Origin: Halalkalibacter oceani | Lineage (GTDB): Bacteria; Bacillota; Bacilli; Bacillales; Bacillaceae_D | Direction: 5' to 3' | Assembly (NCBI RefSeq): GCF_023715705.1 | Contig: NZ_JAMBOS010000014.1 | Coordinates: 1-64,000 of the forward strand | DNA: 64,000 nt | Part shown: piece by piece, positions 28,502 to 37,365 of the stretch | Numbering within the stretch: the first letter of the stretch is position 1 | How the letters are laid out: the number at the start of each line of letters is the position of its first letter | Position numbers and translations under genes: made by a program | Notes under the pieces: generated by a model | Seen by the model: the letters and a program-made list of their open reading frames with translations, nothing else | Told to the model about the DNA's origin: nothing | Database searches by the model: none

Positions 28502-28530
28502 TTGAGTGATAATGATTATCATTATATTGA
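28502..28530 (+). promoter_or_regulatory. Fur box overlapping the nitroreductase promoter
   Basis: TGATAATGATTATCATTA (28507-28524) contains the exact 7-1-7 Fur motif TGATAAT-G-ATTATCA. It lies between a possible -35 TTGAGT (28502-28507) and -10 TATATT (28523-28528), 22 bases ahead of the gene, so iron-loaded Fur should repress it. Confidence 0.85.
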
Positions 28531-28545
28531 TAAGGTGGTTTGAGC

Positions 28546-29100
28546 ATGAGTACCGATTTAGCGAAACTGATTCGCGAACGACGTTCGATCAAAAATGGAT
28601 ACACAGATCAAGCCGTGCTGACAGAGCTTGTTAAGGAGCTTTTACGTGATGCTGTTTGGGCGCCAAATCATGGATTACGGGAGCCGTGGCGCTTCATTTA
28701 TGTGCCGACAGAGGAGAAGGAGGAGTTTGTGGAAAAGCTGGTGAAAACATTTCCGGCTGAGATGCAAGAAAACAGACGGGCTTATTTCAGCAGTCCGGCG
28801 GCTTTTTTAATCGTCATCATGGAGGAAGATCCAAGACAAAAGCAATGGGACGAAAATTTCGGCGCGATCGGCGCCCTGATTCAGAACTTTCAGCTGCTTG
28901 CCTGGGAACGTCAGCTCGGCGTTGTCTGGAAAACGAACCCTCATATTTATGACCCGAAGGTTCGTCAGCTATTAGGGGTACAGCCCGGAGAAAAAATTGC
29001 CGGCTTTTTGCACCTTGGTTACTTCGATGAAATCCCGAAAGCAAGAGCGCGGACGACAATCGAAGAGAAGCTGACGGTTTATGAAGGAGAGCGTAAATAG
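28546..29100 (+). CDS. Nitroreductase-family oxidoreductase, Fur-regulated
   Basis: A 184-residue FMN-dependent nitroreductase-fold protein. IRERRSIKN at the N-terminus and DAVWAPNHGLREPWRFIYV are the FMN/phosphate-binding elements; FGAIGALIQNFQLLAWERQLGVVWKT is the dimer helix, and VQPGEKIAGFLHLGYF is the usual C-terminal strand. ATG 28546 has AAGGTGG 8 bases upstream. A perfect Fur box overlaps its promoter, which suggests a role in iron limitation such as ferric-siderophore or flavin-linked reduction; a Fur-controlled nitroreductase-like gene (yfhC) exists in B. subtilis, but orthology was not tested. Confidence 0.85.
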   Translation: MSTDLAKLIRERRSIKNGYTDQAVLTELVKELLRDAVWAPNHGLREPWRFIYVPTEEKEEFVEKLVKTFPAEMQENRRAYFSSPAAFLIVIMEEDPRQKQWDENFGAIGALIQNFQLLAWERQLGVVWKTNPHIYDPKVRQLLGVQPGEKIAGFLHLGYFDEIPKARARTTIEEKLTVYEGERK

Positions 29101-29124
29101 GCTTTTAGAACGGCTTGTCATCTG

Positions 29125-29165
29125 AAAAAAACGCTGCTCCCCTCACAGGGAAACAGCGTTTTTTA
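29125..29165. terminator. Bidirectional terminator
   Basis: AAAAAACGCTG and CAGCGTTTTTT enclose an inner CCC/GGG. It ends the nitroreductase gene on the plus strand and can also end the ulaA transcript arriving from the minus strand. Confidence 0.8.
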
Positions 29166-29166
29166 T

Positions 29167-29230
29167 ATTCGCGGGAAGAGCGTTGGCTTCGCGCGCCACT
29201 TATAAGAAAGGACGCTATTCGTTTTTCTTA
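29167..29230 (+). repeat. Dispersed intergenic repeat, copy C (64 bp, internally shortened)
   Basis: ATTCGCGGGAAGAGCGTTGG, CTTCGCGCG, then CCACTTATAAGAAAGGACGCT and TTTTTCTTA. The middle half of copies A and B is missing, but both ends and the terminal TAAGAAA/TTTTTCTTA hairpin are kept. It overlaps the last codon of ulaA. Confidence 0.6.
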
Positions 29231-30490
29231 AGAAAAGAGCTGAATCAGGAAGCTCAAGAGAATCCCGACAATCCCGAAATCCGAGTCGCCGAAGGTTGTG
29301 CCTTCAAAGCCGAGCGATCCGAGAACCGGCAGGAGAAGCGCCGGTAAGAAGGAGATCAGCAGGCCGTTGGCAAACGCGCCGATCATCGCGCCGCGTCTTC
29401 CGCCGGTCGCATTCCCGAAAACCCCGGCAGCCGCGCCGGTGAAGAAGTGAGGAATCAGGCCGGGTACGATGATTTTAAGGCCGAACAGCGGCAGCAAAAA
29501 CATCGAAATCAAGCCGGCAAGGAAGCTGAACAGGAAGCCGATAATAACCGCATTTGGTGCGAACGGGAAGACGGCTGGACAATCGAGAGCCGGTTTCGCG
29601 TCTTTGACGACTTTGTCAGCAATCCCTTTAAACGCCGGAACAATTTCAGCAATCAGCATCCGCACCCCGGCGAGGACAACATAGACCCCGGCGGCAAAGG
29701 TGATCGCCTGAATAAGTGAAAAGACAAGGAAATTGACGCCATCACTTAATTCGGTCTCGATATAGCCTTTTCCGGCGATTGGAGCGACGATTAAAAACAG
29801 GATCGCCATCGTCAGCGACATCGCCACGGAAGTGTCACGCAGGAAACCGAGTGATTTCGGTACTTTAATATCCTCTGTTGATTTCGCTTTGTCTCCGATT
29901 CTTTTGCCGATAAAGCCCGCGGTGAAATAGCCGAATGAGCCGAAATGACCGACGGCGATGTTGTCATTACCTGTGATTTCTCTCACATACGGCTGAATCA
30001 TAGCAGGCAGGAACACCATTAACAGACCAAGGATAATGGAGCCGATAATGATAAGCGGCAAACCGGTGACTCCGCCAGTCGCAAACACCGCTGAAATTAA
30101 GCAAGCCATAAATAATGTATGATGACCAGTCAGGAAAATATATTTAAATGGTGTAAAGCGGGCGATGACGATGTTCATCAGCATCCCAAACAGCATGATC
30201 ATTGCTGTTTCCCTGCCGAAGGTTTGCTGGGCAATCGCGACAATCGCTTCATTATTCGGGATGACTCCCTGGATGTGGAACGCTTTTTCAAACATCTGCC
30301 CGAAAATGTCAAGTGATCCGACTAATATGGTGGCGCCTCCATTAAGGATTAAAAAGCCCATGACGGTTTTTAACGTTCCGGAAATGACATCCGCAATCGC
30401 CTTCTTTTGCAATAAAAGACCTAACAGGGCGAATAAACCGACCAGGATCGCGGGCGTACCTAATATATCATTCATTATAAGATCAAACAC
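29228..30490 (-). CDS. ulaA: PTS ascorbate-type permease, EIIC (UlaA family)
   Basis: A 420-residue UlaA-family EIIC with about 11 hydrophobic spans. Typical segments are LNGGATILVGSLDIFGQMFEKAFHIQGVIPNNEA, ARFTPFKYIFLTGHHTLFMACL and the C-terminal FGNATGGRRGAMIGAFANGLL. The family moves L-ascorbate (and probably related sugar acids) with phosphorylation by EIIB. It is last in a minus-strand operon behind a PRD regulator and ulaB. The other ascorbate catabolic genes (ulaDEFG, ulaG) are not beside it, so the true substrate is uncertain. Confidence 0.88.
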   Translation of the reverse strand: MFDLIMNDILGTPAILVGLFALLGLLLQKKAIADVISGTLKTVMGFLILNGGATILVGSLDIFGQMFEKAFHIQGVIPNNEAIVAIAQQTFGRETAMIMLFGMLMNIVIARFTPFKYIFLTGHHTLFMACLISAVFATGGVTGLPLIIIGSIILGLLMVFLPAMIQPYVREITGNDNIAVGHFGSFGYFTAGFIGKRIGDKAKSTEDIKVPKSLGFLRDTSVAMSLTMAILFLIVAPIAGKGYIETELSDGVNFLVFSLIQAITFAAGVYVVLAGVRMLIAEIVPAFKGIADKVVKDAKPALDCPAVFPFAPNAVIIGFLFSFLAGLISMFLLPLFGLKIIVPGLIPHFFTGAAAGVFGNATGGRRGAMIGAFANGLLISFLPALLLPVLGSLGFEGTTFGDSDFGIVGILLSFLIQLFS

Positions 30491-30592
30491 TCTAAACCCT
30501 CCCTTATTAATGCCATTTTTATTTGTTTTTTTATTTTCATCCGGTTTTGTCTGAAGAGGAGAATTCCACTCCTCTTCAGCCTTTCGCGGAAC

Positions 30593-30859
30593 TTACAGAT
30601 GAGATTGCAGAGCGGCTTTTAATTCTTCCTGATCAAGGATGTTCGTTAAGCCGATGATCGTTCTCGTGCCATCATCCAAGTTAGAAATTAAATCCTTTGA
30701 GCCAAGATAAAGATCGGCCTGTTCTGATTTGGCTGTTGTCAGGTCAGTATGAGACACCTCTGCTTCGACACCTAACTCACTTAATACATTTTTGACATTC
30801 ATTTCAACAATAAAGCTGCTTCCTAATCCGTTACCGCAAACAACTAAAATCTTTTTCAT
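30593..30859 (-). CDS. ulaB: PTS EIIB component, ascorbate/lactose type
   Basis: An 88-residue soluble EIIB with the phosphorylation loop VVCGNGLGSS, phosphocysteine C8. It accepts phosphate from EIIA and hands it to the sugar bound in UlaA. GAGGAGGAAGAAAAG precedes the ATG. It is 18 bases after the regulator gene, which supplies a C-terminal EIIA domain, and 102 bases before ulaA. Confidence 0.88.
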   Translation of the reverse strand: MKKILVVCGNGLGSSFIVEMNVKNVLSELGVEAEVSHTDLTTAKSEQADLYLGSKDLISNLDDGTRTIIGLTNILDQEELKAALQSHL

Positions 30860-30877
30860 CTTTTCTTCCTCCTCGTA

Positions 30878-32989
30878 TTATATATGTGAGTATTGATTAA
30901 TAATCGGTAAAACTTCGTCGGCTGACTGAGCCGTTTGCAGCTTCTCGATGTTGTCGCGGTCCGACAGCATCTTTGATAATTGCGATAAAGCTGTCAAATG
31001 AGTATCATTGTCGATCGCCGCCAGGACAAACAGCAATGATACTTGATGCTCCGCCTTCTCTGAAAAAGAGCAGCTCTGACGTAATTGCAGGAAGCTCATG
31101 CCAAGCTTATTGACGCCGGCTTCAGGACGGGCATGAGGGAGAGCAATCCCTGGAGCGATCACAATATAAGGCCCCATTTGATGAACATTTTCAATCATCG
31201 TATCAATATATCCCTGGCTGATTGACTGGTCGGCCAGCAGCGGCGCGGCGGCCATTTGCAAAGCCTCCTGCCAGCTGTTTGCCGATTCGGCAAATTGGAT
31301 TTTATCTTTGGTGAGTATTTCATTTAGCATCGGCCTTTGATCCACCTCATTTTTCATTTCCTTGTTGTTTTGTAAAAAGGTCTTTAGCTCTTGCAGAAGT
31401 TTGTCTCCATCAGTAATATGAGCGTGTTTCTCGACAATGCTCAAAATGGCTTCAGGATTTATCTGTCCCGGAACGGTCTCTCCCGCCTGGAACTGCTTCA
31501 GCAAGGACGCTTTCTCCGCATGACTTAAAATCGGATTGACGACAAACACCGCTACGCCTTTTTCGGATACCGGCGTTGTTGAAAACACAAAATCGATGCC
31601 TGAAAGGTTCGCGTTTTCATATTCGCGCGCCGTAAGGGCGTTGACAACATCAACGGTAGGTAGCAGGTCCTCCAGCTGTTTTTGTAAAATCCGCGAAGTA
31701 CCGATCCCGCTTGAGCAGACGACAACTGCTTTTTTTCTGCTTTCCACTTTCACGCCTTCTTTATTGATCCAGCCGCCAAAGTGCATCGCAATATAGGCAA
31801 CTTCATCGTCTGAGATCGGTTTGCCGAGAACATGTTCAAAGTGATGAACTACTTTTTTTGTCAGGACAAACAGATCAGGGTAGGAGTGCTGCATTGAAGA
31901 AGAGAGCGGGTTGTCGATACCGATACCATACTTGATCCTGAAGTAGGCCGGCTTTAAATGGATAAATAAATTCCGCTCCAGCTCTTCCCGGTTTTGAAAG
32001 AAGACACAGGCAAACTTTTGAAAATCATCAACCATTAATGTCACGATATGCTTCAGGTTGGCTGTGTCCTGATTCTCGACATCAACCAGCTGATAGTCGC
32101 TAATTTTTGCGCCGAGCAGAAACGTGGCAATATAGTGAATTTCATCTTCAGGAACGTTTAAATCGAAGACGGTTTCGAGTTGCTGGCAAATCTGCGAGGC
32201 GGCCTGATATTCCTTTGTCCGTTTAATAACATCCTTTTCCACCGGATCCATTTGAATATATCTGCCTCTGGAAAAGCGCTTGATGAGCAACAGGAGGTGG
32301 GCGCTCAATGCCTGCATGACTTCATCGGTATAGCGCACCCCTGTCAACGGCTCATACTCATGTAAAATGTGATAAATGACATCAAGCTCGGCGCTGTGGA
32401 AGGCATCTGACGCCGGCTGCTGTTGACCGATTAACTGAATTTCCGTTAAAAGTGCATCCCAGCTCTTATTCGTTAGAAGGTGGGACAAATAGCTAATGAG
32501 CATTTTCCGCTTGGCCTGTTCTTCACCAACCATATAATAGCCGGATGATTTGTGAAAATGTAATTCAACTTGAAAGTGGCCAAGCTGTTCCTTCAGCTGC
32601 TTCAGGTCAGCAAGTAACGTGCTCCTGCTCACATGAAGCGTTTCCATAAGATCGTGCAAGTAGATTTTAGCATCTCGGGTCAAAATCAAAATCGCGATCC
32701 AGGCCGCTCTTTCTTTTGGAGAAAATTCATAGTTTGTTTTTTTATCAAAGGTGGCGAGCTTTTTTTTAATCAGCGCGCTTTCTTTTTCGCTAATATAAAA
32801 GCCGGCAGACCGCACATAATCGAGCTGAGGCAGGTTCGCCTGTTCAAGCCAATCATTGATTTTTTCGATATCGTAATAGATCGTCCGTTTGGAAACATGT
32901 AGTTCCTCCATCAGCTCCTGTGGAGAGACGGGGGACGCGGCATGAACAATTTTTGTCATGATGGCAATGCAGCGTTGATCAAGAATCAT
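30878..32989 (-). CDS. BglG/MtlR-type PRD transcription activator with EIIB and EIIA domains
   Basis: About 703 residues from ATG 32989, chosen because AAAGGAG lies 10 bases upstream and the opening MILDQRCIAIM is typical; a longer frame to 33046 exists. Order: HTH_11 (1-70), Mga-type HTH (about 85-165), two PRDs (about 180-390), an EIIB-like domain with VVCSSGIGTSR, and a C-terminal EIIA of the fructose/mannitol kind with the phospho-His in APGIALPHARPEAG. Such proteins activate their PTS operon according to phosphorylation state. There is no separate EIIA gene, so the C-terminal domain may both sense and feed UlaB. Confidence 0.88.
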   Translation of the reverse strand: MILDQRCIAIMTKIVHAASPVSPQELMEELHVSKRTIYYDIEKINDWLEQANLPQLDYVRSAGFYISEKESALIKKKLATFDKKTNYEFSPKERAAWIAILILTRDAKIYLHDLMETLHVSRSTLLADLKQLKEQLGHFQVELHFHKSSGYYMVGEEQAKRKMLISYLSHLLTNKSWDALLTEIQLIGQQQPASDAFHSAELDVIYHILHEYEPLTGVRYTDEVMQALSAHLLLLIKRFSRGRYIQMDPVEKDVIKRTKEYQAASQICQQLETVFDLNVPEDEIHYIATFLLGAKISDYQLVDVENQDTANLKHIVTLMVDDFQKFACVFFQNREELERNLFIHLKPAYFRIKYGIGIDNPLSSSMQHSYPDLFVLTKKVVHHFEHVLGKPISDDEVAYIAMHFGGWINKEGVKVESRKKAVVVCSSGIGTSRILQKQLEDLLPTVDVVNALTAREYENANLSGIDFVFSTTPVSEKGVAVFVVNPILSHAEKASLLKQFQAGETVPGQINPEAILSIVEKHAHITDGDKLLQELKTFLQNNKEMKNEVDQRPMLNEILTKDKIQFAESANSWQEALQMAAAPLLADQSISQGYIDTMIENVHQMGPYIVIAPGIALPHARPEAGVNKLGMSFLQLRQSCSFSEKAEHQVSLLFVLAAIDNDTHLTALSQLSKMLSDRDNIEKLQTAQSADEVLPIINQYSHI

Positions 32990-33178
32990 CTGAGCGCGCT
33001 CTCCTTTCATAAGCAAAAGAAGGGATTCAACATTTTTTGCAAGCATTCACCCGGTAGAATGACGAAGAATATGGTTAGTATTATACGCTTATGATAAGCA
33101 ATGAAAAGTCCGAATGTTGTAGGAAGGTTTTTGCAAGGGTTGGACTGGAAGGGGCCAGCTTTAGTGAGGGCAGGAAAA

Positions 33179-33218
33179 GGGACGGACCAAAAGGTTGGTA
33201 ATCCTTTTGATCCGTCCC
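33179..33218 (-). terminator. Terminator of the TRAP operon, AAAAGG-core family
   Basis: On the minus strand GGGACGGATCAAAAGG pairs with CCTTTTGGTCCGTCCC with one U-G pair and is followed by TTTTCC. The wobble is only allowed in the minus reading, which shows the orientation: it ends dctM. Confidence 0.85.
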
Positions 33219-33238
33219 AGAAGCAGTTTTAGTTGGTT

Positions 33239-34507
33239 TTAATCCCCAAGAAGAAGCAGGGAAATTTGTGGAATATAGGCGATCATGAAAAGGTTTAGAA
33301 TCACGACTGCTAAAAACGGTATAACGGCCCTGACTACATGATTAAAGGACAGATCACTTAAACTCTTGGCAACGAACAGATTTACGCCAAGCGGCGGGGT
33401 AAGCAGTCCAATTGCTAAGTTAACAACCATCATGACGCCGAAGTGGACGAGGTTAATATCGAACTGACCTAAAAGCGGCAGTAAGATAGGAACAAGAATG
33501 ATAATAGCTGCGCCGAGTTCCAAGAATGTACCAACAAAAAGTAATAGCAGGTTAATGACTAGCATCAAAATAGCGGAGCTTGATGCAAAGTTGGAAATAA
33601 AGCCGGAGATGAGCATGGGAATTTGTTCAGTGGATAAAATCCAGCTCATAATATTAGCTGATCCAACAATAAGCAGAACCATCGCTGATGTCGCACCAGA
33701 TTCGACAAAGATCGGCTTTAAATCAGAAAGCTTTGCATCGCGATAGACGAAATAAGAAACGATCAAGCCGTACACACAAGCAATCGCCCCTGATTCAGTA
33801 GGTGTGAAAGCGCCGCTATAAATACCGCCGAGAATAATAACCGGCATGAGAATACCCCAGATTGAGCTTTTTAAGCTCGTTAAGAAGCGTTTAAGGGAAG
33901 TAGGCTCTCCCCCTTTGTAGCCACGGGCTTTCGCAATGAAATAGGAATAAATCATTAAGGATACCCCAACAAGGATTCCTGGCAGAATTCCGGCAATAAA
34001 GAGGTCACCGATACTTGTGCTTGCGGCAATACCATACAGGATAAATGGAATACTTGGCGGGATCATAACGCCAATTGTACCGGCCACGGCCATTAAGGCG
34101 ATAGTAAAGCCTTTGTCATAGCCGGCCCGTAACATAGCTGGAACCATGATACTACCAATGGCGACGACCGTTGCCGGCGCTGAGCCTGAAATAGCGGCAA
34201 AGAACATACAAGCAAGGATGGCGATCATTGCCAGACCACCTGTTGTCGAACCGACAACACTTGCGGCCAAATCAATCAACCGCCGCGAAATTCCACCCTT
34301 TTCCATGATTTTACCGGCCAATAAGAAGAAAGGAATGGCCATCAGCGGAAAGGAGTCTAGGCCTGTGAATAATCGCTGTACGCCGACAAAGGTTGGTAAA
34401 TCACCAGCATATAGAATCGCCAGAATACCGGAAAAGGCAATCGAAATCGCTAAAGGCACGCTTAGCAATAGGAATATAATTAAGGTAATTGCCAGTACTA
34501 GGCTCAT
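33239..34507 (-). CDS. dctM: TRAP transporter large permease, DctM
   Basis: A 422-residue membrane subunit with about 12 spans. It carries out Na+-coupled solute transport with DctQ and the binding protein DctP. Family features: FFLLAGKIMEKGGISRRLIDLA, AISGSAPATVVAIGSIMVPAM, GTIGVMIPPSIPFILYG, and the C-terminal GLLTPPLGVNLFV. Its start overlaps the dctQ stop by 4 bases, so translation is coupled. A terminator follows at 33218. Confidence 0.93.
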   Translation of the reverse strand: MSLVLAITLIIFLLLSVPLAISIAFSGILAILYAGDLPTFVGVQRLFTGLDSFPLMAIPFFLLAGKIMEKGGISRRLIDLAASVVGSTTGGLAMIAILACMFFAAISGSAPATVVAIGSIMVPAMLRAGYDKGFTIALMAVAGTIGVMIPPSIPFILYGIAASTSIGDLFIAGILPGILVGVSLMIYSYFIAKARGYKGGEPTSLKRFLTSLKSSIWGILMPVIILGGIYSGAFTPTESGAIACVYGLIVSYFVYRDAKLSDLKPIFVESGATSAMVLLIVGSANIMSWILSTEQIPMLISGFISNFASSSAILMLVINLLLLFVGTFLELGAAIIILVPILLPLLGQFDINLVHFGVMMVVNLAIGLLTPPLGVNLFVAKSLSDLSFNHVVRAVIPFLAVVILNLFMIAYIPQISLLLLGD

Positions 34508-35064
34508 TCTACAAAACCTCCTCTCCCTGAAAGCGGATCCTCTTTATTTTGATTTTGCACGCTGAATTCTGATGATTGTGGATAGAAAAGCTCAAAAATA
34601 AGTAATAAAAGATAACGGATGGCCATCATTCCAATGCCGACTAGAACAGCCAGGTAAGCAAAATACATCGGCATACGCAAAGCCGGAGATAATTGACCTG
34701 AGTCTGCCAGACTTCCGATAAACGGAACTCCGATTGCCAATATCACAATACAAAACGCCAATGAAATAATATAGCTGATGACAACGATGACACGTTTGGC
34801 AGCAAGCGGCAAAAATGCTTCGAGGGCATCGACGCTAATATGGGAGCCTTTTTTGACGCCGAGACTTGCCCCGATAAAGGTCGCCCAAATCATAATATAG
34901 CGTGGAAGCTCTTCGCCCCAGCTTAATGTGAAGCCGAAGCCGTAGCGGAATATAACCCCGATAAAGACAAAAAACAGCATCGCAAAAAGTAAAAGAAAAA
35001 CGAGATAGCTTTCTACGGATTCCATAATTGCGTCAAATCTATCGATTGCTTTTTTTAACTTCAT
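34504..35064 (-). CDS. dctQ: TRAP transporter small permease, DctQ
   Basis: A 186-residue four-span DctQ. The FTLSWGEELPRYIMIWATFIGASLGVKKGSHISVD segment is the family signature. AAGGAGGG lies 6 bases before the ATG. It is 405 bases downstream of dctP, an unusually long gap for such an operon; the gap holds a strong hairpin, a probable promoter and a cre site, so dctQM is likely expressed at a different level from dctP. Confidence 0.92.
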   Translation of the reverse strand: MKLKKAIDRFDAIMESVESYLVFLLLFAMLFFVFIGVIFRYGFGFTLSWGEELPRYIMIWATFIGASLGVKKGSHISVDALEAFLPLAAKRVIVVISYIISLAFCIVILAIGVPFIGSLADSGQLSPALRMPMYFAYLAVLVGIGMMAIRYLLLLIFELFYPQSSEFSVQNQNKEDPLSGRGGFVE

Positions 35065-35184
35065 GATAACCCTCCTTAAATAAACTTTAAGTTACGAATA
35101 TGACCAGTTTTAAAAGGGTGACACGGGTTTATAGAATGTACGATTCGATAATCACCTCCAAAAAGGATAACGTTCAAGCATCTA

Positions 35185-35198
35185 TGTAAGCGCTGACA
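35185..35198. promoter_or_regulatory. CcpA cre site upstream of dctQ
   Basis: TGTAAGCGCTGACA matches the cre consensus TGWAANCGNTNWCA at every position. It is about 120 bases before dctQ and about 100 bases after a candidate minus-strand promoter, so CcpA could act as a road-block. Confidence 0.8.
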
Positions 35199-35301
35199 TT
35201 TGATTGGTAAACAAAGGCTGTGGAGTGATGGTCTGACCATTGACAGGGTTGTATGAGATTCATCCATCCAAGGCACTAAGTGAACAACGTCATTTTCATT
35301 T

Positions 35302-35331
35302 ATTGTAGCTTTATCGAAAACAAAAAAGCAA
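35302..35331 (-). promoter_or_regulatory. Candidate internal promoter for dctQM
   Basis: On the minus strand TTGCTT (35331-35326) and TACAAT (35307-35302) are 18 bases apart. This would give dctQM a separate transcript with a leader of about 230 bases carrying the cre site. Confidence 0.4.
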
Positions 35332-35393
35332 GAAAAATCTAAAATATTAGACAAATAATGATACCATTGTAATAAGAATAGAATAACGAGGAA

Positions 35394-35445
35394 ATGAAAG
35401 CCGCCCTTCACGTCCATCTTGGACGTGAAGGGACATCGGCTTCCT
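35394..35445 (-). terminator. Attenuating terminator between dctP and dctQ
   Basis: CCCTTCACGTCCA and TGGACGTGAAGGG (35404-35432) form a perfect 13-bp stem with a three-base loop; outer AAGCCG/CGGCTT extends it, and in the minus reading TTCATTT follows. It lies just after the dctP stop and should keep the binding protein transcript more abundant than the permease transcript. Confidence 0.7.
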
Positions 35446-35469
35446 TGTTTATCTTGTTCGAGAATCAGC

Positions 35470-36558
35470 TTAGTTTAAGACGGCTGCTTCAGCTTCTTCG
35501 ACTGCTGCCATGATTTCATTGTAAATATCTTCACCAGCTTCAGATTTAATTAAGTCATGAACGGATTGCGTAGCTTCCTGGAACGGAACGAGTTCCTCAG
35601 GTGTAAGCTCAATGATTTCCATTCCGGCTTCGATCATTGTCTCAATCGCACCATCATCCTGTTCGGTGCTCATTTGACGATTGTAATCTGACCATGCTGC
35701 CGCTTCCTCTTGAAGAATCGTTTGCAGATCTTCAGGAAGTGACTCAAACCATGCATTGTTCACGGCAAACAAGTGTGGATCATAGACATGTCCATCAAGT
35801 GTAGCGTATTTTTGTACTTCGTAAAAACGCATGCTGGCAATGTTCGTTACAGGGTTTTCTTGCCCGTCAACTACGCCCTGTTGAAGAGCGGAATAAAGCT
35901 CACCATACGCGATTGGAGTAGCACTTCCCCCTAAAGCTTCAACCATGGCCATGTGAGCCGGATTTTCCATCGTCCGGAATGAAATCCCTCTCATATCCTC
36001 AGGTGTCTGGATCGGGTTCGTGTTGTTTGTGAAATGACGAACGCCGTTTTCTCCCCATGCAAGCAGACGGAGACCGGTCTTTTCAAGCAGTAATTCCTTC
36101 ATCTTCTCACCAAATGGACCGTCAAGCACTTCATAAGCGACATCTTTATTAACAAACAAGTAAGGGATCGAGAGAACCATAATTTCCGGGAATACGCCAG
36201 GGTATGGTCCAGTCGAGATGGAATGAGCTTCAATGGAACCTAATTGCGTACCTTCAAGAATTTCACGTTCACCGCCGAGCTGGCTCGCCGGATATGTTTC
36301 GACAACGATACGTCCATCAGTTGCCTCTTCCACACGCTTCTTGAATTCTTGTAAAGAGTTTTCTGTTTTATCGTCCTGGGCCGGGGCTGAATGAGCAATT
36401 TTCATAATAAATTCACCATCGACGGCTGCTTCACCTTCGGCTGCAGGAGCCTCGCCTTCGCCGCCGTCAGCCGGTGCGGAACCTTCTTCGCTGCCGCCGC
36501 AAGCTACTAGTACAAAAGATAAAACAAGCAGCATCATAAGCATCATTAATTTCTTCAT
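35470..36558 (-). CDS. dctP: TRAP transporter solute-binding lipoprotein, DctP
   Basis: A 362-residue extracytoplasmic solute receptor. ATG 36558 is chosen (GGGAGG about 10 bases upstream). A lipoprotein signal peptide ends in LVAC with the lipidated Cys, followed by a Gly/Glu/Ala-rich linker. The DctP fold shows YPASQLGGEREILEGTQLGSIEAHSIS, GISFRTMENPAHMAMVEALGGSATPI (conserved Arg that binds the substrate carboxylate) and YGELYSALQQGVVDGQENPVTNI. Substrate is an organic acid such as a C4-dicarboxylate or a uronate; the CcpA sites argue for a carbon source. Confidence 0.93.
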   Translation of the reverse strand: MKKLMMLMMLLVLSFVLVACGGSEEGSAPADGGEGEAPAAEGEAAVDGEFIMKIAHSAPAQDDKTENSLQEFKKRVEEATDGRIVVETYPASQLGGEREILEGTQLGSIEAHSISTGPYPGVFPEIMVLSIPYLFVNKDVAYEVLDGPFGEKMKELLLEKTGLRLLAWGENGVRHFTNNTNPIQTPEDMRGISFRTMENPAHMAMVEALGGSATPIAYGELYSALQQGVVDGQENPVTNIASMRFYEVQKYATLDGHVYDPHLFAVNNAWFESLPEDLQTILQEEAAAWSDYNRQMSTEQDDGAIETMIEAGMEIIELTPEELVPFQEATQSVHDLIKSEAGEDIYNEIMAAVEEAEAAVLN

Positions 36559-36606
36559 AAAAGTAATACCTCCCATTTTTTCTAGGTTATTAAATTAATT
36601 CACTAA

Positions 36607-36651
36607 TGTCAGCGCTTACATTAAAGGGACTAACAAAAGAAAGCGCTAACA
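36607..36651. promoter_or_regulatory. Two cre sites in the dctP leader
   Basis: TGTCAGCGCTTACA (36607-36620) is a perfect cre and the exact reverse complement of the site at 35185. AGAAAGCGCTAACA (36638-36651) differs from the consensus at the first base only. Both lie downstream of the probable dctP promoter, as expected for catabolite repression by CcpA. Confidence 0.8.
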
Positions 36652-36798
36652 ATAGTTTGTTATAAAAAGCCTTGGTCGCCTCCCTTCAGGAAATTAAAAA
36701 TAATAGATTATCAGCTTATAAATAAAACCCTCCAAAATCTGCACTCCTGATTGGAAATGTAATAATAACTTAATATTTGAAAAGAAACAGTAACGTTA

Positions 36799-36827
36799 TT
36801 ATAGCCGCAAACGATTAAGAAGGCAAG
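36799..36827 (-). promoter_or_regulatory. Probable dctP promoter
   Basis: In the minus reading TTGCCT (36827-36822) and TATAAT (36804-36799) are 17 bases apart. Transcription would begin near 36792, giving a leader of about 230 bases with both cre sites. Confidence 0.65.
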
Positions 36828-37365
36828 ATAAAGGAGGGAATATTCCAAAAATTCACTAAGGTAAGTGTAGACTGTAAACAGTTTTCTGTTTTCTTAAGCG
36901 CTATTTTACATGGAAGTTCGACGCTAATCAAGAGGAAATTAATATATTAGACATTAAATTTGTAGAATAGCCGATTATGCAGGTGCATACTCGACTAAAT
37001 ACGACGGAAAGCGGCTGAATGATAGGATTTGTAGAAAGAGACAATTAGTTATAGGGAATTGTCTTTTTCTTTTTGGAAAGAAAGTATATAGCGAAAAGAA
37101 CAAATTTAATTGGAGTTTATTTGTCTGTATGAACAATTGAATGCATGATAATTAGCTACTTCTTTGTCGTTTTCCATGGGAGAAAATGTCCCTAAACTAT
37201 GGTTGGTAGCTAAAATGTTTGATAGTTTCAATAAAACAACTTTTCGTCTTGCCGGCTATTCGGTTTGTAAGCCATTCTATCGATTTGGACATGTAACAGG
37301 TGGGGAGAGCTGTAATGGTGGACAGGGAGAAAGGGAAAATCTATGAAAAATAGATGAAAAGCTAA
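36828..37365. other. Gap without supported gene
   Basis: A+T-rich sequence with only short open frames and no good ribosome sites. Its right end runs into the remnant of a PucR/CdaR-type regulator, so part of this stretch may be the decayed 5' portion of that gene; I could not align it. Confidence 0.4.

Noticed and set aside
35076-35417. 113-codon minus-strand frame between dctP and dctQ
   Set aside because: It runs across the attenuator hairpin and the cre site, lacks a ribosome site, and its composition is not protein-like.
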